Shown in pieces: positions 7,988 through 14,916 of a stretch of 17,544 nucleotides of DNA. Numbering within the stretch: position 1 is the first letter of the stretch; each line of letters opens with the position of its first letter. The DNA is from JAAGZL01 sp964628835 (GTDB lineage Bacteria; Pseudomonadota; Gammaproteobacteria; Chromatiales; Chromatiaceae). A model generated the notes under the pieces. That model was not told the origin of the DNA. It worked only from the letters and a program-made list of their open reading frames with translations, and did not search any database. Position numbers and translations under genes: made by a program. The DNA is taken from assembly GCA_964628835.1 (NCBI GenBank), contig CAZVME010000071.1, forward strand, positions 1 through 17,544, read 5' to 3'.

Positions 7988-8194
7988 AATCATCTCCTCA
8001 ATCAAATCCTACATACGGTGACATTTCTGGACACCCGCTGCCAGTCTACCCATGCCGTAGTGATTTACGCCATGACCAGGCTCAATTGAATCAACTTTAC
8101 ACAAACACACCATATGGGCATTGGGCCTTGTTACTAAACCGGATAATGTCTATGCTCCCCGGCCTAGTAGTCTATCAATATAAGAGCAAAACCC

Positions 8195-9172
8195 ATGTCC
8201 AACTCAGAACCACGTAGCGTATTCATCTTCCCCGGCCAGGGCTCACAATACCCCGGCATTGGCAGCGACCTGCACTCCGAATTCGAATCGGTGCGACAGA
8301 TCTATCAGGAGGCCAGCGATGTCCTGGGTTATGACATGGCCGAACTCTCCTTCAAGGATCCCCAGGACCAGGTGAATCTCACCCGCTATACCCAGCCGGT
8401 GCTGCTCACCCACCATATCGCCTGCCTCACCCTGTATCGGGAGCTAGCAGAGAACCCACTGCTACCGGTAGCCGCCGCTGGCCACAGTCTAGGTGAATAC
8501 TCCGCCCTGGTGGCCGCAGAATCTCTCAGCTTTGCTGACGCCCTACGCCTGGTATCCAAGCGTGGCGAGCTGATGGGTGCCCATGGCGAGGGGGAGATGC
8601 TGGCCCTGACCGTGGACCTGGACACCGCCAAGCCACTCTCCGACAAACACTACTGCGGCATCGCCGGGCTCAACCTGCCGGAGCAGACCGTGGTGGGCGG
8701 TGCCGGCTCAGACCTGGACGCCCTGGCGGCAGAGATGGCCGAGCTGTATCCCAAGAAGCGGGCGGTAAGACTGAAAACCGAGGGCGCCTTCCACACCTAT
8801 TATATGGTTAGCGCCGCGCGCCACTTCCGCGATGAGCTAAAGCAGGTGGAGTTCGCCACCCCCAAGATCAAGGTAGCCTCCAACTTCACCGGCGATTTCC
8901 ATGCCGACGATGCCGACAGTATCCGTTCCCGTCTCTTCTTCCAGCTGTTCCATCCGGTGAACTGGGTGGACTGCATGCAGAGCCTGGTGGACAACGGCAC
9001 CGATCTGTTCATCGAGTTTGGCGGCGGCATTGGCAGCGGCGAGACCCCGGCGGAGAAGCGCCCCAACCTGGAGAGCATTCTCAAGAAATTCACCCGGCGC
9101 GCCGACCCCAGACCAGAGTACAAACCGGCCATCAACCTGGAGACCATCAGGTCGACCGCAGGGGTTAGCTAA
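8195..9172 (+). CDS. Malonyl-CoA:ACP transacylase-like protein (FabD family), stand-alone
   Basis: FabD enzymes move malonyl groups from CoA to acyl carrier protein. All active-site landmarks are present: FPGQGSQYPG at residues 12-21, the nucleophile loop AGHSLGEYSA with S98, the arginine that binds malonate at about R123 (SKRGELM), GAFHT with the catalytic histidine at about H200, and the QLFHPVNW segment near residue 250. It is 325 residues, slightly longer than housekeeping FabD (about 310), with a tail after residue 300. It is not beside fabH, fabG or acpP, so the main fatty-acid FabD is probably elsewhere and this could be a paralog or a trans-acting acyltransferase for another ACP pathway. 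No polyketide synthase or ACP is in the window. Only a weak ribosome site (AAGAG) precedes the ATG. Confidence 0.85.
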   Translation: MSNSEPRSVFIFPGQGSQYPGIGSDLHSEFESVRQIYQEASDVLGYDMAELSFKDPQDQVNLTRYTQPVLLTHHIACLTLYRELAENPLLPVAAAGHSLGEYSALVAAESLSFADALRLVSKRGELMGAHGEGEMLALTVDLDTAKPLSDKHYCGIAGLNLPEQTVVGGAGSDLDALAAEMAELYPKKRAVRLKTEGAFHTYYMVSAARHFRDELKQVEFATPKIKVASNFTGDFHADDADSIRSRLFFQLFHPVNWVDCMQSLVDNGTDLFIEFGGGIGSGETPAEKRPNLESILKKFTRRADPRPEYKPAINLETIRSTAGVS

Positions 9173-9266
9173 GGCAGGCTTCAACACTTCAGGCATATCC
9201 ATCTGGAAATAATTAATCACGAGGGGCGCAAAGGGCGCGAAGTTAACAGACATACTTTAGCTACAT

Positions 9267-9336
9267 GAGGTCGGAGTCGATTGCGGCGAACATATATGGA
9301 TTTTTCCACGGTCTCACCGCAATCGACCCCGAGCCA
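9267..9336 (+). repeat. 70-bp palindromic repeat, copy B (before thioredoxin gene)
   Basis: The left arm GAGGTCGGAGTCGATTGCGG pairs with the right arm CCGCAATCGACCCCGAGCC with few mismatches. The centre has GGATTTTTCCACGGTCTCAC. It is the same length and orientation as copies A and C. It ends about 5 bases before the AAGGAG ribosome site of the thioredoxin gene, so the hairpin would lie in that gene's mRNA leader if transcription starts upstream. Confidence 0.8.
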
Positions 9337-9357
9337 TAATAAGGAGCCCTATTTGAA

Positions 9358-9717
9358 ATGAATGGTTCGCCATACATATTTGATATTGACGGAAGGGAAG
9401 AGTTTCAGGAGGGAGTTATTGATGGCTCCCATCAACAGCCGGTCCTGGTAGATATTGGCGCCGACTGGTGTGGTCCCTGCCTGGCGCTGGACCCAGTGCT
9501 GGAGAGGGTCATTCCCGAGTACCAGGGCAGAGTGGTATTGGCGAAGATCAACGCGGACGAAAATATGAAGATCGCTGGCCACTACCGGGTGCGCGGTTTC
9601 CCCACGGTGATACTGTTCATTGATGGCGAGGAGGTTGATCGCTTCCACAGCACCAAACCTCTGCATGTAGTGCGCGAGTTTATCGACCGCAATATCACTC
9701 CCCCAGCTCCAGATTAA
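9358..9717 (+). CDS. Thioredoxin-fold protein with CGPC active site
   Basis: This is a 119-residue single-domain thioredoxin, likely a cytoplasmic disulfide reductase. The active site is DWCGPC with cysteines at residues 38 and 41, and the cis-proline is in GFPTV at about P82. No signal peptide is present. The fold runs in the usual order, and the N-terminal extension before the first strand is slightly longer than in E. coli TrxA (108 residues). AAGGAG lies 11 bases before the ATG, a little far. It is not next to a thioredoxin reductase or a cytochrome-maturation gene, so the partner is unknown. It is bracketed by two copies of the 70-bp palindrome. It could be an accessory thioredoxin rather than TrxA. 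Confidence 0.9.
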   Translation: MNGSPYIFDIDGREEFQEGVIDGSHQQPVLVDIGADWCGPCLALDPVLERVIPEYQGRVVLAKINADENMKIAGHYRVRGFPTVILFIDGEEVDRFHSTKPLHVVREFIDRNITPPAPD

Positions 9718-9723
9718 CTTTCA

Positions 9724-9793
9724 GGGGTCGGAGTCGATTGCGGATAACGGTTACATATTTTCCGCTATCTTTAGCGCAATCGACTCCGACCCC
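9724..9793 (+). repeat. 70-bp palindromic repeat, copy C (perfect 19-bp arms)
   Basis: GGGGTCGGAGTCGATTGCG at 9724-9742 is the exact reverse complement of 9775-9793, leaving a 32-base loop containing ATTTTCCGCTATCTTTAG. It starts 6 bases after the thioredoxin stop and ends 44 bases before the next gene. This is the best preserved of the three copies and so perhaps the youngest. The transcript would form a long stable hairpin, which may limit read-through or protect mRNA ends, but no T-run follows. Confidence 0.85.
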
Positions 9794-9837
9794 GCACCAC
9801 CCTTGCCTTTAGCGCGACCGGAGTAGAAACTATCCCT

Positions 9838-10713
9838 ATGACCCGGAACCACTCACCCGCCCATACCCTGCGCAAACTGCTGGCCCAGCCGGGATTGATC
9901 ACCATGCCCTGCTGCTTCGACGCCTTCAGCGCCAGGTTGATAGAGAGGGCCGGTTTTCCCCTCACCTTCATGAGCGGGTTTGCCGTCTCCTCTGCCCATC
10001 TGGGGTTGCCGGATACCGGCCTGATCTCCTATGGCGAGATGCTGGATCAGGGGCGCAACATCTGTAACGCAGTCTCTATCCCGGTGATTGGGGACGGCGA
10101 CACCGGCTACGGCAATCCCATGAATATTCGGCGTACGGTACGCGGCTATGCCAATGCCGGTTTTGCCTGCATCATGCTGGAGGACCAGGAGAGCCCCAAA
10201 CGCTGTGGCCACACCCGTGGTAAGACCATAGTCGACCGCGATGAGGCGGTAACCCGGATCAAGGCCGCAGTGGATGAGCGGGAGGCCGGCGCCGATATCC
10301 TGATCATGGCGCGCACCGACGCCCGCCATGGCCACGGCATGGATGAGGCCCTGTGGCGCTGCCAGGCCTTCGCCGATCTGGGGGCGGACATCATCTTTCT
10401 GGAGGCCCCCACAAGTAGGCAGGAGATGGAACAGTTTTGCAGCACCGTACCCGGTTACAAGATGGCCAATATGGTGGAAGGCGGCGACACCCCCGCCCTG
10501 CCCCCGCCAGAGCTGGAGACTATTGGCTACAAGATTGCCGCCTACCCGCTGACCCTGCTCAGCAGCGCCGCCCGTGCCATGAGCGATGCCCTGTCCGCCT
10601 TGCAACGGGGGGATCCGGCGCCTGGAATGCTCAGCTTTGCCGAGCTGCGAGAAGTGGTTGGATTCAATGAGTATGACCAGGGCCTGTCCCACTACCAGGA
10701 AGCGGATGAATAG
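9838..10713 (+). CDS. Isocitrate lyase / PEP mutase superfamily enzyme
   Basis: The 291-residue protein is a TIM-barrel C-C or P-C lyase of the isocitrate-lyase/PEP-mutase superfamily. Seen in order: PCCFDAFSARLIERAGF near residues 24-40, metal-binding GDGDTGYGN at 85-93, LEDQ at 114-117, and the catalytic loop SPKRCGH at 119-125 with its conserved cysteine, followed by ARTDAR and IFLEAP. The KRCGH loop is shared by 2-methylisocitrate lyase (PrpB), carboxyphosphonate mutase relatives and oxaloacetate decarboxylases of the PA4872 type. The absence of prpC/prpD neighbours makes PrpB less likely, and the substrate cannot be settled here. GGAG is about 14 bases before the ATG, so translation start is not strongly marked. 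The 3' end overlaps the endonuclease gene by 8 bases. Confidence 0.85.
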   Translation: MTRNHSPAHTLRKLLAQPGLITMPCCFDAFSARLIERAGFPLTFMSGFAVSSAHLGLPDTGLISYGEMLDQGRNICNAVSIPVIGDGDTGYGNPMNIRRTVRGYANAGFACIMLEDQESPKRCGHTRGKTIVDRDEAVTRIKAAVDEREAGADILIMARTDARHGHGMDEALWRCQAFADLGADIIFLEAPTSRQEMEQFCSTVPGYKMANMVEGGDTPALPPPELETIGYKIAAYPLTLLSSAARAMSDALSALQRGDPAPGMLSFAELREVVGFNEYDQGLSHYQEADE

Positions 10714-11365
10714 ACCACTGCTCCTCATTGGCGTCGCCCTGCTTGGCCTCTGCCTAAGCAGCACGGCCAGCGCCTACCGCAAACCGGACGGGGAGTACTT
10801 CAACATCCTGCCCCTGTTCTGGTCCCAGATCTATCCCAGTGGCGGTGAGACCCTGTACTGCGCTCGCCGCTTCGGCTCCAACAAGGGTCGGGGCATCAAC
10901 ATCGAACATGTATTTCCCATGAGCTGGACGCTGAAAAAATTCAGCTGCCGGAACCGCAACCACTGCCGCAGAACCAGCCCCGAGTTCAACCGCATCGAAG
11001 CGGACATGCACAACCTGTATCCAGCACGCAGGGATATTAACCAGAGCCGCAGCAGCCACGCCTTCGCCCTGCTCAAGGGGGAGAAGCGCCGCTTCGGCCA
11101 GTGTGATTTTGAGCTGGACCAGCGGCGGCGGCGGGTGGAGCCCAGACCCGCAAGCCGGGGCAATATCGCACGGGCCATGTTCTACATGCACGACACCTAT
11201 GGCCTTACCATCTTCCGCAAGCAGGGCGACCTGCTGAAACGGTGGCATAAGCAGGACCCACCGGATGCGGAGGAGCAGCGCCGCAACGACGCCATAGAGA
11301 AGATCCAGGGACGCAGGAACAGGTTTATCGACCGGCCCGGCCTGGCATACAAACTCAAGTTCTGA
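10706..11365 (+). CDS. Secreted endonuclease I family nuclease (EndA/Dns-like)
   Basis: Endonuclease I enzymes are periplasmic or secreted non-specific DNases. The 219-residue protein starts with a signal peptide (MNRPLLLIGVALLGLCLSS, cleavage after ASA at about residue 23). The family core is visible: NIEHVFPMSW at residues 65-74 with the catalytic histidine at about H68, EADMHNLYPA at 99-108, and RAMFYMHDTYGL further on. Four cysteines in the mature part (about 52, 81, 87, 132) could form disulfides, as in Vibrio Dns. The start ATG overlaps the previous gene's stop (ATGAATAG) and has AGGAAG just upstream, indicating translational coupling. Reading the frame further upstream would only extend into the preceding gene and lose the signal peptide. 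Confidence 0.92.
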   Translation: MNRPLLLIGVALLGLCLSSTASAYRKPDGEYFNILPLFWSQIYPSGGETLYCARRFGSNKGRGINIEHVFPMSWTLKKFSCRNRNHCRRTSPEFNRIEADMHNLYPARRDINQSRSSHAFALLKGEKRRFGQCDFELDQRRRRVEPRPASRGNIARAMFYMHDTYGLTIFRKQGDLLKRWHKQDPPDAEEQRRNDAIEKIQGRRNRFIDRPGLAYKLKF

Positions 11366-11391
11366 CTCCGGCCCCCAACCCACAGATCAGG

Positions 11392-11745
11392 TCAGAGAAT
11401 AGTCAACACATTCTCAGGCGGACGCCCGATAATCGCCTTGCTGCCATCCACCACCACAATAGGGCGCTGCATCAAGATCGGGTGCTGAAGCATCAGCTCG
11501 ATCCACTCCACATCGCTGCGCTCATCCTGGGGTGACAGGCCCAACTCCTTGGCCACCGACTCACCAAAGCGGATAATCTCCGGCGCTGCCACCCCCAGCA
11601 GTTGCAAAATATCTCCAAGCTCCTCCCGGGATGGCGGCGTCTCCAGATAGGTGACTATGGACGGCTCAACACCCGCGTCAGAAATAAGCTCAAGTGTTGC
11701 GCGACTCTTACTGCAACGGGGATTGTGATAGATCTTAGTTTCCAT
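11392..11745 (-). CDS. ArsC/YfgD-family thiol reductase
   Basis: The 117-residue thioredoxin-fold protein belongs to the glutaredoxin-dependent arsenate reductase family. The active-site cysteine is C11 in YHNPRCSKSR. The arginine-rich end motif appears as RPIVVVDG and IGRPPE near residues 94-110. The segments YHNPRCSKSRATL, TYLETPPSREEL and RPPENVLTIL are closer to the chromosomal YfgD subgroup than to plasmid ArsC, and no arsB, arsR or acr3 gene is nearby, so a role in arsenic resistance is unproven. The start has an excellent GGAGGAA 3-4 bases before the ATG. Its stop is 26 bases from the convergent endonuclease gene. Confidence 0.9.
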   Translation of the reverse strand: METKIYHNPRCSKSRATLELISDAGVEPSIVTYLETPPSREELGDILQLLGVAAPEIIRFGESVAKELGLSPQDERSDVEWIELMLQHPILMQRPIVVVDGSKAIIGRPPENVLTIL

Positions 11746-11867
11746 GCTTCCTCCACTCTGGTATCTACCAGAACTCGCTACCGATTGGATTTGTGATTGA
11801 TGAACCCTATGCGCAGAAAAATGCGTCTCTAAACTAAAGAAACTCTGATTGATTCAGGAGTTCCAGT

Positions 11868-11983
11868 AGCACATGATGTGCTGCCATTTTCTATGGCCAT
11901 AAGCCATAGAAAATGAAGTAAACGGAAAATCGCATTTTCCATTTACTTGCTCTGATAAAGCCATGGACGGCTTGAATCAGAGC
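11868..11983. repeat. Four adjacent stem-loops
   Basis: Four inverted repeats follow each other with almost no spacer. H1: AGCACA/TGTGCT, 11868-11882. H2: CATTTTCTATGGC/GCCATAGAAAATG, a perfect 13 bp with 5-base loop, 11885-11915. H3: 15-bp arms with one mismatch and a 3-base loop, 11916-11948. H4: GCTCTGAT/ATCAGAGC at 11949-11983, with AGCC/GGCT inside. H4 contains the stop codon of the minus-strand membrane-protein gene. H2 and H3 arms are related (ATAGAAAATG and ATGGAAAATG), so one arm of H3 could also pair with H2. None has a clean T-run. It sits between two co-directional minus-strand genes. The rest of the gap (11746-11867) shows nothing else clear. Confidence 0.75.
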
Positions 11984-12429
11984 TTGCCAAACAGCAGGGT
12001 ACTCAGCAATCCACCCAGATAACTCACGCACCACACCAGGATAAACGCCTTGCCATAGGTACGATGGTAGGTATTGAAATGCCCCAATAACTCCGTTGGG
12101 CCAGACCTGCGCCATCTCGCCAGTAACAGCAGTGTAGCGCCAACCAGAGGGATAATAACCAGCAGATTTGGTAACAACACCCAACCGGCCATGCCCTCCG
12201 GCACCAGCGGGGCCAGCTGGGGATAACGAAAGCTCATCAGCCAAAACTCAAAAGAGACCCAGGCCACCGCCACAACTATGATCATGTAGCGTTTATGGAT
12301 GCGTGTATCTCGCCGTTTCGCCGCGCGCCAAGCCAGCCACAGCAGCAATAGCGCAAGCAACGCCCATACGCCGGTGGTTATAATTGAAAAGCTCCTTATC
12401 AGAGCCACTAACTCCTGATGTTGATTCAT
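11977..12429 (-). CDS. Small integral membrane protein, possibly DUF420-like
   Basis: The 150-residue protein has four likely transmembrane helices (about residues 15-35, 47-66, 83-104, 127-147). Histidines sit at helix borders: RIHKRYM near residue 44 and GHFNTYHRTYGK near 115-126, followed by an aromatic final helix ending in LLFGKL. Spaced histidines in HxxR-type contexts and overall size resemble the DUF420/CtaM-like family connected with haem-copper oxidase maturation, but I assign this only tentatively. It starts 22 bases after the phosphatase-like gene's stop in the same direction, so the two may be co-transcribed. Its stop codon lies inside a hairpin. Confidence 0.6.
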   Translation of the reverse strand: MNQHQELVALIRSFSIITTGVWALLALLLLWLAWRAAKRRDTRIHKRYMIIVVAVAWVSFEFWLMSFRYPQLAPLVPEGMAGWVLLPNLLVIIPLVGATLLLLARWRRSGPTELLGHFNTYHRTYGKAFILVWCVSYLGGLLSTLLFGKL

Positions 12430-12451
12430 TCTCTACCTGCATTCAGTTTAA

Positions 12452-13612
12452 TTAACAATCCACCACTACCAGCGGCACATACATCTCTTCCCGGGTGACC
12501 CCACCATGCACCCCAATATGCCGTTTGGGTTTTTCACCCAACACCCGATCACATATTTTGTAACCTGGCTGCATGACCAGCGCATAATGTCCAATCCTTG
12601 ATTCCAGCTCTGGGTGGGGCGCACCCTGTCCGAACCAACCCTGCTGTATTATTTCAGCACTGGAATACAGCTCCACTGCGTGTGACAACTCAGACTCCAC
12701 ATACTGGCAAAAACGCTCTCTTTTGTCCGGGTGCACATAACTGTAAGCAAAACGCTGTTCACCGCACAGTGGCAGCACCAGGGTGTCCGCCAGTTCCGGG
12801 TGATCCCGCATCTGGATTACCCCACTGGAGGGCACATCGGTAAAACCATGATCGGCGGTCACAATAACCCGACAACCACTCCCCTGCAGCTTGTGCACAA
12901 ACCTGCCAAACGCCTCATCCAACTGCGCAAAGTGCTGCGCCAACTCTGGACTGTCCACACCCTGGAAATGAGCAGTGCTATCAAAATCCGGCCAGTAGGC
13001 ATAAACATAATCGCGCTCACCACTGCCACCCAGCACCGACTGGATCACCGGGAAAAAATCTTCCAACCCCTGATACGAACGGATGCTGGCCCCTTCATGG
13101 AAGGCCAGATTGAATTCAGACTCGGCAATCCGCTCCGGCATCACCACATGGGATCTGGCCTTGATCCGCTTGAACATGGTCTCGGTGTCCGAGAGCGCCC
13201 CCGGGGTAAAACCCAGCTGCCCCAGGCTGCAACCCCCATGTCGGGGCTGAAACGGCAGCACCGACAGAACGGTGCCCATCTCGCGAAACCAGGTAAACCA
13301 GCCGGTAAAGGCGTGCTGTTGTGGCGCCACACCGGTCAAAAAAGTAGGAACCGCCGCAGCTGTGGTAGATGGGCAGACCGAGGTGAGACTGGCCTTGAGA
13401 TACGTGTGCAGATGGCTGCCTTTACCAACAGTTGACAGGTAGTCATATCCAAGCCCGTCAATCACCAATAAGATCAGACTTTCGCACTCCTGCAACTCGG
13501 CCACCGGTAGCGCATTTGCGGGTGAGTAAAGTTCAAAACCGGAATCCATGGCCTGCTCGATGGAGGACATAAGATTTACGATACTGCCGCCGCTATAATC
13601 AGGAAGAACCAT
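12452..13612 (-). CDS. Alkaline-phosphatase-superfamily phosphodiesterase/pyrophosphatase-like hydrolase
   Basis: The 386-residue protein fits the type I phosphodiesterase/nucleotide pyrophosphatase family, two-metal enzymes with a threonine or serine nucleophile. Metal ligands and nucleophile are visible in order: LLVIDGLGYDY with D52, the nucleophile loop CPSTTAAAVPTFLTG at about residues 80-94, YWPDFDSTAH (D and H ligands), VTADHGFTD (D-H ligands) and a late HGGVTREEMYVPL histidine. There is no signal peptide, so a cytoplasmic location is predicted and the substrate is unknown. The long N-terminal form is kept because LPDYSGGSIVNLM is a recurring start in the family. No clear ribosome site precedes either the first ATG or the internal one at codon 15. 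Confidence 0.82.
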   Translation of the reverse strand: MVLPDYSGGSIVNLMSSIEQAMDSGFELYSPANALPVAELQECESLILLVIDGLGYDYLSTVGKGSHLHTYLKASLTSVCPSTTAAAVPTFLTGVAPQQHAFTGWFTWFREMGTVLSVLPFQPRHGGCSLGQLGFTPGALSDTETMFKRIKARSHVVMPERIAESEFNLAFHEGASIRSYQGLEDFFPVIQSVLGGSGERDYVYAYWPDFDSTAHFQGVDSPELAQHFAQLDEAFGRFVHKLQGSGCRVIVTADHGFTDVPSSGVIQMRDHPELADTLVLPLCGEQRFAYSYVHPDKRERFCQYVESELSHAVELYSSAEIIQQGWFGQGAPHPELESRIGHYALVMQPGYKICDRVLGEKPKRHIGVHGGVTREEMYVPLVVVDC

Positions 13613-13702
13613 ATACAGTCACTGCTATAAATAATGGTGCCGAAAAATGGCTGTATACGACTTCCTGATCTTTATACCACCAACCACAAAATTCAAATTT
13701 TT

Positions 13703-14158
13703 TCAGGGAGCCAGTTCCACCAGTTCCAGTTCAAAATTCAGATTATTGCCCGCCATGGGGTGGTTTCCATCCAGGGTGGCATTGTCCGGCGTTACGTCGG
13801 TGACCGTCAGGATCATGGGAGCTTCACCTCCATCCACCTGAAACTGCATGCCCACCTGGAGATCCACATCCTCCGGCAACTGGTCCCGCTCCACCGTTTG
13901 GACCAGCTCTGCCTGGTGGTCGCCATAGGCCTCGGTCGCAGGGATATGGATCTGTTTGGTTTCACCCACCTGCATACCTTCAATCCCCTGCTCAAATCCG
14001 GGAATGACCTGGCCACCACCCAGGGTAACCTCCAGCGGTTCGCCACCCACCGAGGAATCAAACTGACTGCCATCATCCAGGGTACCGGTATAGTGCACCT
14101 TAACGGTGTCGCCACTCTTTGCTTGCGTCATAGGTAAATCTCTTTCTTCAGATTGCAT
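13703..14158 (-). CDS. SlyD-type FKBP peptidyl-prolyl cis-trans isomerase
   Basis: This is an FKBP-type isomerase and folding helper. The core reads SGDTVKVHYTGTLDDGSQFDSS, then PLEVTLGGGQVIPGFEQGIEGMQVGETK, then the inserted chaperone (IF) domain in IPATEAYG...AELVQTVERDQLP, and ends with DGNHPMAGNNLNFELELVEL, a hallmark of the SlyD/FkpB branch. It lacks the histidine/cysteine-rich metal-binding tail of E. coli SlyD. Two starts compete. The ATG at 14158 has AGGAG at an ideal 7-base spacing (151 residues). The ATG at 14131 matches the usual family start MTQAKSGDTV (142 residues) but has only AAGAGA upstream. I annotate the longer form. Confidence 0.92.
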   Translation of the reverse strand: MQSEERDLPMTQAKSGDTVKVHYTGTLDDGSQFDSSVGGEPLEVTLGGGQVIPGFEQGIEGMQVGETKQIHIPATEAYGDHQAELVQTVERDQLPEDVDLQVGMQFQVDGGEAPMILTVTDVTPDNATLDGNHPMAGNNLNFELELVELAP

Positions 14159-14165
14159 AAAGGGG

Positions 14166-14170
14166 CTCCT
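14166..14170 (-). promoter_or_regulatory. Ribosome binding site supporting the long FKBP start
   Basis: AGGAG on the minus strand lies 7 bases before the ATG at 14158. It is the main reason for preferring that start over the family-typical ATG 27 bases downstream. Confidence 0.55.
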
Positions 14171-14340
14171 GGCGGATACCCCCTGGAAATTTGGCCAATT
14201 GGTTCAGGCTCACAGCGGCCAATTCTCGCAGATAGAGGAGAAATATTCAGCCAGTATTTGCCCTTTCCACCCAATCTTGGCGTAGTCGAGAGGGCTGGAT
14301 CTGGTTATCATGCCCCAGTATAGACAGGACCCGACACCAG

Positions 14341-14874
14341 ATGCCCAGCAAGAAACACCGCAAACGCGCCCACTCCCAGGCCCTGTTGCGCTATGAGAAA
14401 CAGCGCAGACGCAACCTGCTGGCCCAACCTGGAGTGCATAACTTCATTATTGTGCTCGACGGCCTCAAGGCTGGCTTCAACATCCCCAAGATCCTGCGTA
14501 GCGCTGAGATATTCGGGGCCTGTGAGATACACCTGATCAACATCGGCCCCTTCGATCCCGCCGCCAGCAAGGGGGCGTTCAAGAACGTACCGGCCCGCTT
14601 CTTCGACACCTTCGACCAGTGCTATGCAGACCTGAGCGGGCGTGGGTACAGCCTGTTCACCCTGGAGGCGGAACGGGGCCAGCGGCTGGCGGAAGCGCAG
14701 CTACCAGAGAAGAGCGCATTTGTATTTGGGCATGAGGAGTTTGGACTCAGCTTTGACCCGAACAAGTTCCCCGATATCAAGGGGCTTTCCATACCACAGT
14801 TCGGTCAGATCGAGAGCCTGAACGTAAGCGTGGCCGCATCCATTGTCATGTATGAATACATCAGGCGACAGTAA
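14341..14874 (+). CDS. TrmH/SpoU-family RNA 2'-O-ribose methyltransferase
   Basis: The 177-residue protein has the three SPOUT (knotted SAM-dependent methyltransferase) motifs. Motif 1 is LDGLKAGFNIPKILRSAEIFG at about residues 39-59, with the N and R residues used for catalysis. Motif 2 is FVFGHEEFGLS at about 127-137. Motif 3 is SIPQFGQIESLNVSVAASIVMYEY at about 151-174, forming the knot and SAM site. The N-terminus is short and highly basic (KKHRKRAHSQALLRYEKQRRR), suiting RNA contact. It lacks the separate L30e-like substrate-binding domain of RlmB/TsnR types, so the target (tRNA or rRNA position) is not predictable. A gap of 182 bases separates it from the divergent FKBP gene; AGGA lies 11 bases before the ATG. 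Confidence 0.92.
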   Translation: MPSKKHRKRAHSQALLRYEKQRRRNLLAQPGVHNFIIVLDGLKAGFNIPKILRSAEIFGACEIHLINIGPFDPAASKGAFKNVPARFFDTFDQCYADLSGRGYSLFTLEAERGQRLAEAQLPEKSAFVFGHEEFGLSFDPNKFPDIKGLSIPQFGQIESLNVSVAASIVMYEYIRRQ

Positions 14875-14916
14875 AGTCCGGGGCCATTACCAATATCCGC
14901 TGTGCTGGGGAATAAA

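Noticed and set aside
8110..8194. Promoter before the FabD-like gene (GATAAT with TTGGGC)
   Set aside because: The 15-base spacer is too short and the -35 match is poor.
11364..11379. GACTCCGGCCCC after the endonuclease stop resembles the right end of the 70-bp repeats
   Set aside because: Only a 12-base match with one mismatch and no partner arm; chance or an unprovable relic.
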